Positions 11,749-20,579 of a stretch of DNA of 30,367 nucleotides are shown one piece after another. Source of the stretch: Fragilaria crotonensis (Eukaryota; Bacillariophyta; Fragilariophyceae; Fragilariales; Fragilariaceae); assembly GCA_022925895.1 (NCBI GenBank), contig JAKSYS010000721.1:1-30367 (forward strand), given 5' to 3'. A program made the position numbers and the translations under genes. The notes below the pieces were generated by a model. That model had not been told where the DNA came from, ran no database searches, and saw only the letters and a program-made list of their open reading frames with translations. Within the stretch, counting starts at the first letter, position 1. Every line of letters starts with the position of its first letter.

Positions 11749-11998
11749 GCTAGTATGAGTCACAATAGAGAAATGAAATTTGTTCATGTGAGTGTTAGGT
11801 AGTCTCCGGGCTTCAATATCGTGAATTCTGCAGGATTGCGCCACTATTAGAGCTCAACTTGGGTGTAGTACAACGTGATAGAGTGGCGCAGAAACATGGA
11901 ATAAATCTGTTACAACTGTTACAGTAGAGTGTGAACGATAAAAATCACACCCAACCACCTCAAAGCGAAGCATATGGTGCTCCAAGCTCACGATTGAT

Positions 11999-13597
11999 TT
12001 ACACAACCTGGACCCTGCCTCCGTCATTCTCAGTTCCTTCTTGGCCGCGGCATTTGCAGATGTCGACGTGAGGAGCATCGTCGGTCCAGTACAGACTCTG
12101 ATCAATGTCATTTCTTGGAACCTGTGACTTCAAGAAGGGCATGTAACTGGTCACAATGAGAGCAGTGAGCGAGGATGCCACAACGCCAGCCAAACAGAAC
12201 TGCTCCCCTGAAAGATAAACAAGAATCAACGGCGTTGCAAGCGAAGTTCTAGTGATAGAAACATTCATGGCTGCAGCCATACCAAGGGTGACGAGCTGGA
12301 CGGGCATGGCTGGAAATAGGAGTTCCAAGGCCCGCCCAAAGGCACAACCCGCGGTGATTAGGGGGAAGATGAATCCACCGCGATACCCGCCAGCCACAGT
12401 AAACGAGATGGCCATCAGCTTCGCAAATCCAGTAATGACACAAGTCCAGAATGAATTCATTTCAAAGCCAGTAACACCGGTTGTAGGCCACACGTTAGGC
12501 AGAGATTTGGCTGGGCCCATCGTTACTATCGTACCAATCTCAAACTCGCCCCAAAACATCGTTTGTGGAACAAGTAGTCCCAATGCAACGATCCCTGTGG
12601 CGCCTAGAAGGGCGCGCTTGATTGAGTTTTTTGGCTCGAGCAGATGGAGGTACTCGAACATATTCATGAGTTTTCCATTGAACTTTGCAAAGAGAAAGGC
12701 AAGTCCAGCGCCAACCAATCCAATGAAGATACCGAGGGCAACTTCGTATGGTTCAGCCGTCGGTAGCTTGACTTCTGTAATGGTCCAAATTGGACCAATC
12801 GGTAGGCCAGCTAAGGTACGAAACACAGCCAGGGTTAACTCGCCGCAAAAAATGGATTCAATTGCGTGCTCAAAGTACTCCAGCCCCAACCGTGATGTAA
12901 CTTCGAGGGCAAAGAGGGACCCTCCAAGAGGCGAACCAAAGAAGGCCGCCAATGCGCCTGACATGCCCATGAGGGTGTGCTTTCGGACGATGTTTCGTTG
13001 ACAATTGCCAAAAAGGTTGCGTGACACGAGACCCGAGATTCCAGCACAAATAGCGACAAGCGGAGCCTCTGGGCCCAAACTACCACCCCCAAGAATACTG
13101 AACTGTGAGGCGCAAATCATTGGTACGGCGTGGTCGACGCCAATGTAAGCATTTTCGTGTACACAATGAATAACATGGTTGAGGTCACCCGGGTCGCCTA
13201 GCAGCTTCACGGAAAGTCCCACCAACATGGCCATGCTAAAGCCTACAAGAGGAATGTAGAGAGGAAAGGCCCATTCTGGCCAATTGCCGACGACGTAGGT
13301 TTCAGGGATCTTCGTCCATAAAAGGTCAAGCAGCCCATAGAGAACTTCGTAGTAGATGAAGGCAGCGAACCCGCAGGAAATTCCAATTGCTGAGGCAATC
13401 ACTAAACTGTGGGGAAAGCTGCCTTCGCGAAAGTTTATGCAGTCGTCCAAGAAGGAACCTTGAAAATGTATGTTGACAGCATGAAAGGTTTGAGACTCTC
13501 GTCGTTTGATGTGCGGCACGTCGTGATACAAAGCCCCGTATCCGTTCAAGGGGGTCCTTTCTTCGGCAGCTTCTTCGGGCGGCATCTTGGTTGACAT
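11999..13597 (-). CDS. CLC-family chloride channel/anion transporter
   Basis: A single exon of 532 residues with about ten hydrophobic segments and no C-terminal CBS domains. By family, CLC proteins move chloride or nitrate, as channels or as proton-coupled exchangers. The selectivity-filter helices are recognisable: GDPGDLNH (near residue 134), GGGSLGPEAPL (171-181) with E177 as the likely gating glutamate, AAFFGSPLGGSLFALE, and GGYRGGFIFP. The SLGPExP form differs from the GxEGP of textbook CLCs and resembles the bacterial YfeO-like branch. The hydrophilic N terminus (about 60 residues) contains EERTPL (residues 12-17), which fits the acidic-dileucine-like [DE]xxx[L/P]L sorting signal of endolysosomal or vacuolar proteins. 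Location and ion are inferences. The first Met (13597) is a reasonable start; a second lies four codons in. Confidence 0.92.
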   Translation of the reverse strand: MSTKMPPEEAAEERTPLNGYGALYHDVPHIKRRESQTFHAVNIHFQGSFLDDCINFREGSFPHSLVIASAIGISCGFAAFIYYEVLYGLLDLLWTKIPETYVVGNWPEWAFPLYIPLVGFSMAMLVGLSVKLLGDPGDLNHVIHCVHENAYIGVDHAVPMICASQFSILGGGSLGPEAPLVAICAGISGLVSRNLFGNCQRNIVRKHTLMGMSGALAAFFGSPLGGSLFALEVTSRLGLEYFEHAIESIFCGELTLAVFRTLAGLPIGPIWTITEVKLPTAEPYEVALGIFIGLVGAGLAFLFAKFNGKLMNMFEYLHLLEPKNSIKRALLGATGIVALGLLVPQTMFWGEFEIGTIVTMGPAKSLPNVWPTTGVTGFEMNSFWTCVITGFAKLMAISFTVAGGYRGGFIFPLITAGCAFGRALELLFPAMPVQLVTLGMAAAMNVSITRTSLATPLILVYLSGEQFCLAGVVASSLTALIVTSYMPFLKSQVPRNDIDQSLYWTDDAPHVDICKCRGQEGTENDGGRVQVV

Positions 13598-14126
13598 GTA
13601 TCATGAAACAATGAGTGAAGTCCTGTGTGTAATAATCGTTTACGTGAAGAAAAAGTGAGGAAGTTAACATCATGCAGCAAGGATCAACTACTACCAGTAG
13701 TTGTAGAGATCAGATGGAAATGCACATTAGGAATCTGGACACCTCAAACACGAACTTCTGGAAGAAGTGTCTGTTTTTAGACAAGGGGTACGAATACCAG
13801 CTATAAGCATACATGTATGCATACTTCACATTTCACATTGCACGGGGCACGGGGCAGTGGACAGTGGTGTCAATTCGTCAAATACATATGTACGGCTGGT
13901 AGCATATCTGCTGATGTTCGCCGAGGTGACATTTGATTGGCAATTGCCACGTGCTCCGGTGGCGATTAGAATGCAAGGAACTGACGTCAATCATGACATC
14001 ACAGTACTGATGAATTCACGTGCTACCTACGGTCATACAGTACTCCAGTACGACAGTATCATACTGCGAGCATTACTCGAAAATTTTATTCAACTCTACT
14101 AGCTACTCTCTAGTATTAGATCATAA

Positions 14127-14146
14127 ACGTTACTAAAGTAACGTTA
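14127..14146. repeat. 20-bp near-perfect palindrome
   Basis: AACGTTACT, then two central bases, then AGTAACGTT. The AACGTTAC half is repeated again nearby (GGAACGTTACTTG at about 14331). It could be a transposon-end remnant or a protein-binding site; nothing decides. Confidence 0.5.
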
Positions 14147-14727
14147 CGCTAGTAGATTTTCCCTGACAAATAGTGAGGGCTACGATATGATCTACGTAAA
14201 TCAAAAATACTATTCTGACCACAGCAGTACATTCACGTGTTGTTCCCACTGTTTTGAATGGTATTTTAGATTCTTTGGTAACGCTGTGGGTACTCAAAAT
14301 TGGTGTCAATGTGTTACTTTTGCCTTAAGTGGAACGTTACTTGAACGCATCATCGCAGTAATACTTCGACTACTTCCGGGTGCTTCAGATCACAAACGCA
14401 AATAGCAACACAACAACAAGAACAACTTTTGACAACACGCAAGAATGTTGAATCCATGGAGGCAAGTTCCTTGTTGTCAGTTTGGAAGCTTAGTAGCAGT
14501 GTATGGCTGATCCTGATGTTGCCACCACATCTGGTGAGACATGACCCACAGGCACCAAATCCTTACCTTCGGGGCTTTTTGAATTCATACTTCTGACACC
14601 GCGAATCTCGCAAAGGTAGTCAAACAAATGGGAGAAGTCTTGATGATCAATTTGGATCGAAACAAATGCATCACAACTATTTGTACTCATTCGATCAAAT
14701 CCTGCGTTCCAGATTTGGCTCATCGGA

Positions 14728-15063
14728 ATGAGCAGCAAAACGAAATTCGATTATCTCTGTATCGGACATGTGGGGCAGGAATTGATGATGACAATCACGT
14801 TGGACAAGAAAATTTTGGGAGAAGTTGGCTTTGTTGGAGAAACTCCGGCCAAGGCTGCTAAGGCAGTGAAGAGCACATTTGGACAATTGCATCGGCATGA
14901 GTACAAGTTTTTGAATCGCCCAGGTGAGAAATCCAATGGCGAGCATCGCAGTGCAGGTCCCAGCAGGAAGCTTGAGCGAGGGTTTCTATCACTGGGGCTA
15001 CCATTAGCTACTAGTCTATTGGAATGGATGGAAGTTGATTCATGGAGAGGAGGGTCGGTCTAG
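14728..15063 (+). CDS. Hypothetical small ORF (111 codons)
   Basis: Starts ATGAGCAGC and reads through KFDYLCIGHVGQELMMTITL and an Ala/Lys-rich helix-like segment (about residues 40-50) before ending near SWRGGSV. The first 65 residues have a coding-like amino-acid mix. After residue 66 the quality drops, and a CCAG|GTGAG at about 14919-14927 could be an intron donor, so this may be one exon of a larger or decayed gene. No family is recognised and there is no similar copy in the window. Confidence 0.25.
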   Translation: MSSKTKFDYLCIGHVGQELMMTITLDKKILGEVGFVGETPAKAAKAVKSTFGQLHRHEYKFLNRPGEKSNGEHRSAGPSRKLERGFLSLGLPLATSLLEWMEVDSWRGGSV

Positions 15064-15530
15064 AAGAAGTGACACCAAATGTTGAACCGATGAACCCAAC
15101 AGCAGGTTAAGGGGTAATGGTGACAAAGGAATTGTTTGCCATCGGTCCCTTGGACAAAGATGGTGGGTTGCTGTTTGGCACTTTAAGAGATCCGGGAGAA
15201 GGAAGGAAGCAAATCAGAACTTTAGAAAGAATGACATGCAAGATGAGTTAATGATGTTAACTTTACCAGCCTTGCATCTTGATCATCACGATTGATCACT
15301 TGGCACTTTGCACTTGCCAATGAAGTGCCTGTGGAACTGAGTTGTACTCAGCGTACCTGGTACTGGAGTACTAGTTCTCTCCAGACTATGGGTATGCAGA
15401 TAGAATCTTACGATTTCATGCCGTGCCTTGCAGTACATTTCAGCCTACCTACGTTGTGTATTGGATCCTACGGTAACATCCTGCGTTATTATATTTCATA
15501 GTTACTCTCGTAGTAGCTACTAGCTACTAG

Positions 15531-15544
15531 TGTCTAAACGCCCG
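15531..15544 (+). repeat. Left terminal inverted repeat of transposon A
   Basis: TGTCTAAACGCCCG, the exact complement of 17000-17013, immediately preceded by CTAG. Confidence 0.85.
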
Positions 15545-15551
15545 GGGGGGT

Positions 15552-15589
15552 ATCTTTAATTAAAGACAAAACTGTCTTTATTTAAAGAT
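15552..15589. repeat. Subterminal 38-bp palindrome of transposon A
   Basis: Two 17-bp arms (15552-15568 and 15573-15589) around a 4-base spacer, with one mismatch. Each arm is itself a palindrome centred on TTAATTAA or TTATTTAA. It is positioned like the 40-bp palindrome of element B and is a likely transposase-binding site by analogy with other cut-and-paste elements. Confidence 0.75.
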
Positions 15590-16096
15590 GGCTATTTTCG
15601 TACGATTTGCAAGACGGTCGATGTACGTTTCGTACCATCATCAACACAAAATTTGACATCGACAATGGTCGATTGCCGTCATCGGTATCATCACATATCT
15701 AGCAATAGAGTCATAAAGTAACACTTGAAATCTATTCATTACTCACTGTTGCAGGACTCTAAGGTGGTAGGAAAGCTTAGCTTTTGTTTTTGGTGTGGCA
15801 AATCCACAATTTTGTTGTATACTCAAAAGTACCTTCGCACAGAGAGCACGTGTGTGGTGCTAAGCACTTGCAGGATAGGCATTGGCCCTGGTATATACCT
15901 TTGGGAGTGATACCACCATGTACTGTCCATTTGGGGTGAGGTGGCCTGATATTTCATCGCTAGGATTGTTGCAGATTGGTCATAAATCAGCCAATCGTCA
16001 ACCGACACCTTGAACGTTCACCAAATCTGATCTCGAAGAAAGTCAATGAGTTCTTCAGCCAGCCACCGAAGTGTTGACTAAAGTCTTCCTCTCCAC

Positions 16097-16117
16097 CTGC
16101 TGCTGCTGCTGCTGCTG
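16097..16117 (+). repeat. (CTG)7 microsatellite
   Basis: Seven perfect CTG units inside transposon A. On the minus strand they encode a run of Ala within the unrecognised frame at 15987-16196. Confidence 0.9.
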
Positions 16118-16999
16118 ACTCATCTTGCCCCGCCTGCATTGCCTGCTGTATGCAAAATAGCCAGTCATTGGATTTGAGTCGTGACATCATTATCATGTCG
16201 CAACAATCCCATCTTCAATGCTTCCTCCTTGATGCACCGCGGCATTCTTTGAACCAACAAAGTCACAATTGGAGAGAATGAAAGCAGTGGTGGCATGGGT
16301 TTGACCAGCAGGAGTGCTATCTTACTTGAATACCACATCTGGCAGCGCGTCAACTTCTGCTTCCGTCTTGCTCCCAAAGCAACAACTGCATTCATCAACA
16401 AGAGACAATACAAATCACTTTTGCTGCTTTAACCAATGCACCTATAACATCAGATTGGATTTGCATGGTTGAAACAACCTGTTGACAGCAAAGGAAGTGT
16501 GAATTGAGGTGTATATGACATCGTGGCGCACGACGAAAAAACGCACTCAGTTTAATTGTCACAACTCACGAAATAATGAAAATTAGAGAACGCCACCCGT
16601 TACATACCTCCTCTTTAACGCATTTTTAAGACAATTGTAACGCTGTGTTTTGGCTCAATCGAAGTGGAAGGTGATGAACTCAACGCGTTAAGTGAGGCCT
16701 CTAATGACATGATTTTATGTAGCCTGTGTAGGCCACATACTATACATCCGGGGGAAACCGTGTTATTTTTCGACCAAAAAAACTGGGGGAAAATGGGCTC
16801 CAGTTTTGTGTTCAAAAACATAAATCAGGAACTGTCGCTGACTAAGATGCCCCCGTTTGGCCCATGAGGTTTGACTAAATGGAGAATACATTGGCTGTTT
16901 TAATTTTGATTAAAAAGATGAAATGAAGAAGTTGAGTAAGGGCGGAAATCGATCTTTAATTAAAGATTTCACCAGTGGGCCATCTTTAATTAAAGACAG

Positions 17000-17013
17000 C
17001 GGGCGTTTAGACA
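17000..17013 (-). repeat. Right terminal inverted repeat of transposon A
   Basis: CGGGCGTTTAGACA, immediately followed by CTAG (17014-17017). Exact complement of the left end. Confidence 0.85.
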
Positions 17014-17279
17014 CTAGAAGCAACATGAAAAATCTTTGGACACCTTTCATATTGGCCAAAATGGCTGTGCTACACACTGCGTAGAAATCCGGGTATGATT
17101 AGTTTTTTTTCTCGTTCAGTTTTTTCACCAAGAACAACGAAAAAGGTGCCTTTGGAATCGTCTTGTCAAGGTCTACTCATTTCTGCAATAAAAATCGATA
17201 TATATGTGCTATTGTTTATTCGCCTGCTTGCATCACTCCATCTTCCGTGTTGCTCCCATCCTCAATCTACCAGTACTAG

Positions 17280-17293
17280 TGTCTACCCACCTG
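17280..17293 (+). repeat. Left terminal inverted repeat of transposon B
   Basis: TGTCTACCCACCTG, the exact complement of 20566-20579. It shares TGTCTA with the end of transposon A. Confidence 0.87.
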
Positions 17294-17333
17294 ACGGGGT
17301 TAATTAACCCCATTTGGGGTTAATTAACCCCGT
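17294..17333. repeat. Subterminal 40-bp palindrome of transposon B
   Basis: Two 19-bp arms (17294-17312, 17315-17333) around a TT spacer. Each arm contains GGGGTTAATTAACCCC, itself a perfect 16-bp palindrome. The TTAACCCC words recall the TTAA-CCC start of canonical piggyBac ends. Confidence 0.85.
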
Positions 17334-17640
17334 TTTTGCTCATATCGGTAATCGTTCCTGTTATCTTGTACATCGTCCGTTGGGATCCAAACTTGCTGAG
17401 CGTTGTAAGAACTGTATGAAGGAGCATGGTTGAAACGGACAGTAGGCCAGTGTTTGTGGTTATTGAGTTATCAGAGTTGTTCTGCGCGAATTTTTTTCCC
17501 TCCCAATTTTTTTGAAGTCGTGAGAATTCTCGACGATGATATTGATGCGTTCACAGCTCATTGATATCATCATTAACTGAAGTGAGAATGAGCAGCAACG
17601 ATCCTCGTTACCAGGTGGGGGCATTAGTGCATGCAAAGCC

Positions 17641-19437
17641 ATGCATGTAACGGCTCTCATTGAGTGTCACCGACGCTACGGCAGCAACGCAAAAACGAAG
17701 CTTGTCAATGGTACGGTCACAGAGCTTAGAACGGTCCCATCATCTAACCAAAAGCGAACGGTGACTCTCATTACTGCCATCTACAGCCTTGGTGGGCAGT
17801 GCAGGAAGGTTGCTACCTTGAATTCACGGTCAGTCAAGGCTGGTCATGTTGCAGCCATCCCCAACGAAGGTAATGGACCCGGGACCGAACTCGTGACTCA
17901 AGTTTTGATTCCGATTGACATCGCAAATGAAACCTCCACCGCCAATGAAGCAAATGATGTTGATGGAACGCCCTCAAACATTGACATGCACACTGAAAGT
18001 GAGACAATTGTACCTGATGGTTTGCCTGTTGCTCCAGAAGGAGGCCCTCAGGATGTTACACAACACGTGCTGGACACCGATAATAATGATCCTTCTCGGA
18101 CCGCAGCAACTGCTCATGGTATAGAATGGGTCAGGGCATCAGTGAATGCATCACCATTGAATGGCAATTTCCCCAGGCGAATTTGGAGCATCCGTAATTC
18201 CGTTGGTGATGTGTTGGCTCCAGGAGGAAATGGTGTTGCGACACAAAACATTTCACCTCTCGAATTTTTTTTGTTGATGTTTCCTCCCAAGCAGCTGACT
18301 GACATGGTCCGCTGGACAAATATCCAGCTTCAGAAATCATCAATGAAAGAGACAACGCCCAGTGAGGTCCTCAAATTCTTTGGGATCCTAATCCTAACAA
18401 CAACATTTGAGTTCACGACAAGAGCATCCTTGTGGAATACGACGGCATGGTCCAAGTATCGACCGGCACCTCAGTTCGGGTTGACCGGGATGTCAAAGAA
18501 CAGGTTTGAAGACCTGTTTAGTTGCATGAGGTGGAGTTTTCAACCGGCTGTTCCTACTTTTGAAGGGGAAGAAGAATCATCCGAACGATATAGGTGGAAG
18601 CTTGTTGATGATTTCGTTAAAAATTTTAACGAGCATCGAGCCAACTACTTCAATCCATCTGAGATGATCTGTGTGGATGAAAGTATGAGTCGCTGGTACG
18701 GACAGGGAGGCCATTGGATCAACCATGGCCTCCCTCAATATGTTGCAATCGACAGGAAGCCTGAAAATGGCTGTGAGATCCAGAATGCTGCGTGTGGTAT
18801 GAGCGGAGTCATGCTGCGACTCAAACTTGTTAAAGGCGCTGATCTGCCGGGTTCAGAAGAAGAGCAGTTTGGAAACAACGATGATAGCTTGCTTCATGGC
18901 ACAAATGTGCTGAAGCATGTCGTGTCACCTTGGTTTGGATCAAATCGGGTTGTGTGTGCCGATTCGTATTTTGCTTCTGTTGGAGCTGCAAAGGAACTGT
19001 TCCGTAATGGCCTCCGTTTCATTGGAGTGGTGAAGACCGCAACACGTGGTTACCCCAAATCGTTCCTAACAAGCGTCGAGCTTCAGAACCGCGGAGATTT
19101 TGTTGCCCTTCGGTCAAATGCAACAGAAAATAGTCCAGAACTTGGGGCAATGGTGTGGATGGATAGGGAGCGCCGGTATTTCATTTCGACTGCGGGCAGT
19201 TTTGAATGGGGGACTCCGTATCAACGATGCCGCTGGAGGCAAGTTGACCCGGCACCAAATGCAGCTCCGCAACAAGTGATGTTCACGATTCCCCAGCCAA
19301 AGATTGCTGAAATGTATTATACAACTTGTGGAGCAATTGACAGGCATAATAGACTTCGTCAAGATGACCTTCGCATCGAGAAGAAGATCGAAACAAAGGA
19401 TTGGTCTCGGCGTGTGAACTTGTCAATTTTTCGATGA
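17641..19437 (+). CDS. PiggyBac-type transposase (DDE_Tnp_1_7), main frame
   Basis: 598 residues from the first Met of the frame to an early stop. Residues about 10-70 are a small basic beta-rich region, perhaps a Tudor/SH3-like N-terminal module; 90-155 is acidic and low-complexity. The transposase core starts near residue 200 (SPLEFFLLMFPP) and includes SEVLKFFGILILTT and LWNTTAWSKYRPAP. The catalytic triad is visible: D346 in MICVDESMSRW, D441 in VVCADSYFAS, and D567 in TTCGAIDRHN, corresponding in order to the three Asp of piggyBac-family transposases. The enzyme would excise and reinsert the element by hairpin-end chemistry, acting on DNA in the nucleus. The frame breaks at a T5 run (19427-19431); the family C terminus continues in another frame from there. 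Confidence 0.85.
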   Translation: MHVTALIECHRRYGSNAKTKLVNGTVTELRTVPSSNQKRTVTLITAIYSLGGQCRKVATLNSRSVKAGHVAAIPNEGNGPGTELVTQVLIPIDIANETSTANEANDVDGTPSNIDMHTESETIVPDGLPVAPEGGPQDVTQHVLDTDNNDPSRTAATAHGIEWVRASVNASPLNGNFPRRIWSIRNSVGDVLAPGGNGVATQNISPLEFFLLMFPPKQLTDMVRWTNIQLQKSSMKETTPSEVLKFFGILILTTTFEFTTRASLWNTTAWSKYRPAPQFGLTGMSKNRFEDLFSCMRWSFQPAVPTFEGEEESSERYRWKLVDDFVKNFNEHRANYFNPSEMICVDESMSRWYGQGGHWINHGLPQYVAIDRKPENGCEIQNAACGMSGVMLRLKLVKGADLPGSEEEQFGNNDDSLLHGTNVLKHVVSPWFGSNRVVCADSYFASVGAAKELFRNGLRFIGVVKTATRGYPKSFLTSVELQNRGDFVALRSNATENSPELGAMVWMDRERRYFISTAGSFEWGTPYQRCRWRQVDPAPNAAPQQVMFTIPQPKIAEMYYTTCGAIDRHNRLRQDDLRIEKKIETKDWSRRVNLSIFR

Positions 19438-20028
19438 TTGTTGTGGACACCTGGTTGGTGTTTAATGCGATGAGGAACACACCAACTGTTCAACTAAATC
19501 AAAAAGAGTTCTATTCTGTCTTGTCAGAAGAGTTGATCGACAATTCCTATGGTAGCAGAGGCTGCCCCTCAAGTCAACCCCGATCTTCACCAAATGCGGC
19601 GTCTTTTGTCCAGGATGCATGTATGAGAGCATTGGAAAGTGGAGGACCACGTGCCGGTGTTCTGACACACTTGACACCTGTCAAGCGACTCAAAAATAGC
19701 AAGGGTGAGAGGACAAGTTTTAGATATCAAGGAAGGTGTAAGGAGTGCCAGAAGAAGACCACTTGGCAATGCTCAGACTGCGGCGATGGCGGAAAAACTG
19801 TCTACCTTTGCGCCACAAAAAAATGGAAAACGATGCTTCTTGGACCATCTGGCTCGCAATCTGTCAGTGCATGCTTCTCCTATCGATGCAATTCAGTACT
19901 GTGGTATGTGTTACTGCATCTACATGCAACAGTATACACATGCATGTACTGTGCTACTGGCCACGTGCATGGATACGTGCTTCTATCCATACAGCATTCT
20001 CTCAAGTTTACCTGGTACCCAATACTAG
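19401..20028 (+). pseudogene. Out-of-frame C-terminal part of the piggyBac transposase
   Basis: Beyond the T5 run the family sequence resumes in the -1 frame (VVDTWLVFNAMR, then a spacer and the Cys-rich RCKECQKKTTWQCSDCG and VYLC), then shifts again at the A7 run (19817-19823) into NGKRCFLDHL. These Cys and His pairs make the zinc-binding C-terminal domain that piggyBac-family transposases use for end recognition. Two single-base homopolymer differences (one T too few, one A too many) explain both breaks. The last part, after about 19870, is GTAC-rich and probably not coding. This copy is therefore probably inactive as read, unless the runs are sequence errors. Confidence 0.7.
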
Positions 20029-20520
20029 ATAGTCTAATTGGAGCTCTTTCTTGTGCTCCTCACAACTTCTAATATAGACCCTTTTATAGCCTCAACTGCA
20101 TTCTTGCCGGTCTCGACGATCGTAAGGGTGAAGAGGCAATAGGGCTATTGACGACAACGCTCACACTACTAACAAGACGAACGGTAACATTGTACGACAG
20201 CTCATCATACTTCATTGAGTGTCCCTGATCGTTTCATCGTGATTCACCCGTTCCAATTGGCGGTATTGATCTATCAACCGCCGCCGCATTCGTCGACGCT
20301 TGTGAGCCACACGTTTCATCCCTCCTACCCCTGAGCGTGAGCGCTCGTAATTAGGGAGGGTCTCACACAATCATATGCACCTTAGTGAGTTATGAGCATA
20401 ATTTGAGTAGTTGAACAGTGCATTCATTAGTGTCAACATGTTCATATTGACCGTCATGGTCGACACCATTTTGGAGTAGATGGCAGTATTTTTTTCTACT
20501 CACGATCGCAAAAACATGAT

Positions 20521-20560
20521 GGGGTTAATTAAGGCACACGACGGGGTTAATTAAGGCACA
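20521..20560 (+). repeat. Direct subterminal repeat of transposon B, right side
   Basis: Two copies of GGGGTTAATTAAGGCACA (20521-20538 and 20543-20560). They mirror the left-end palindrome by holding TTAATTAA next to GGGG, but the second half differs. Confidence 0.8.
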
Positions 20561-20565
20561 TGGAC

Positions 20566-20579
20566 CAGGTGGGTAGACA
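20566..20579 (-). repeat. Right terminal inverted repeat of transposon B
   Basis: CAGGTGGGTAGACA, followed by CTAG (20580-20583). Exact complement of the left end. Confidence 0.87.

Larger units (their letters stand above)
13598..15526. other. Intergenic with short palindromes
   Basis: Upstream of the CLC gene and left of transposon A. It contains TATGCATAC and CAGTACTG words (about 13800-14060) and a near-perfect 20-bp palindrome AACGTTACTAAAGTAACGTT at 14127-14146. One open frame at 14728-15063 is listed separately. Nothing else is recognisable. Confidence 0.45.
15531..17013. mobile_element. Transposon A: non-autonomous DNA transposon, CTAG-flanked
   Basis: The 1483-bp element has 14-bp perfect terminal inverted repeats, TGTCTAAACGCCCG at the left and its complement at 17000-17013, flanked on both sides by CTAG (15527-15530 and 17014-17017), most simply a 4-bp target duplication. 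Just inside each end are two TTAATTAA-centred palindromes of core TCTTTAATTAAAGA, at 15553-15566, 15575-15588 (one mismatch), 16953-16966 and 16983-16996. The left pair forms one 38-bp palindrome. The interior has no transposase. It has minus-strand open frames at 15987-16413 in two overlapping frames with a CTG microsatellite, and a 67-codon plus-strand frame at 16664; none is recognised. Terminus, TSD and subterminal layout match element B, so it is probably mobilised by a related transposase. Confidence 0.8.
17280..20579 (+). mobile_element. Transposon B: piggyBac-type element with CTAG flanks
   Basis: The 3300-bp element has 14-bp perfect terminal inverted repeats (TGTCTACCCACCTG at 17280-17293; complement at 20566-20579) and CTAG on both sides (17276-17279, 20580-20583). 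Removing the element and one CTAG leaves AGTACTAGTACT, a perfect palindrome of the kind common in the local intergenic DNA, which supports CTAG as the target duplication. Subterminal TTAATTAA palindromes occur twice per end: GGGGTTAATTAACCCC at 17296-17311 and 17316-17331, and GGGGTTAATTAAGGCACA at 20521-20538 and 20543-20560. The interior carries a piggyBac-type transposase on the plus strand (17641 onward). The 3' part after about 20030 has no gene. Typical piggyBac elements duplicate TTAA, so the CTAG flank is unusual. Confidence 0.85.

Noticed and set aside
12252-13001. Long open frame (249 codons) on the plus strand
   Set aside because: It lies wholly antisense to the CLC coding sequence, whose motifs are clear; the plus-strand translation has no domain and is a mirror of the hydrophobic minus-strand codons.
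15987-16413. Host gene or transposase on the minus strand of transposon A
   Set aside because: Two overlapping frames with an Ala run from the CTG microsatellite, no family motif, and stops that would need a frameshift to join them.
19427-19437. Programmed -1 frameshift in the transposase
   Set aside because: The sequence A ATT TTT is not a standard slippery heptamer, and a second shift in the opposite direction is needed further on, which fits indels in homopolymers better.
17296-20528. Transposon B bounded by canonical piggyBac TTAACCCC / GGGGTTAA ends
   Set aside because: These words exist, but they lie inside a longer pair of perfect terminal repeats flanked by CTAG, and the same outer layout occurs in element A. 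The outer boundary explains more of the sequence; the inner reading is kept only as an alternative.
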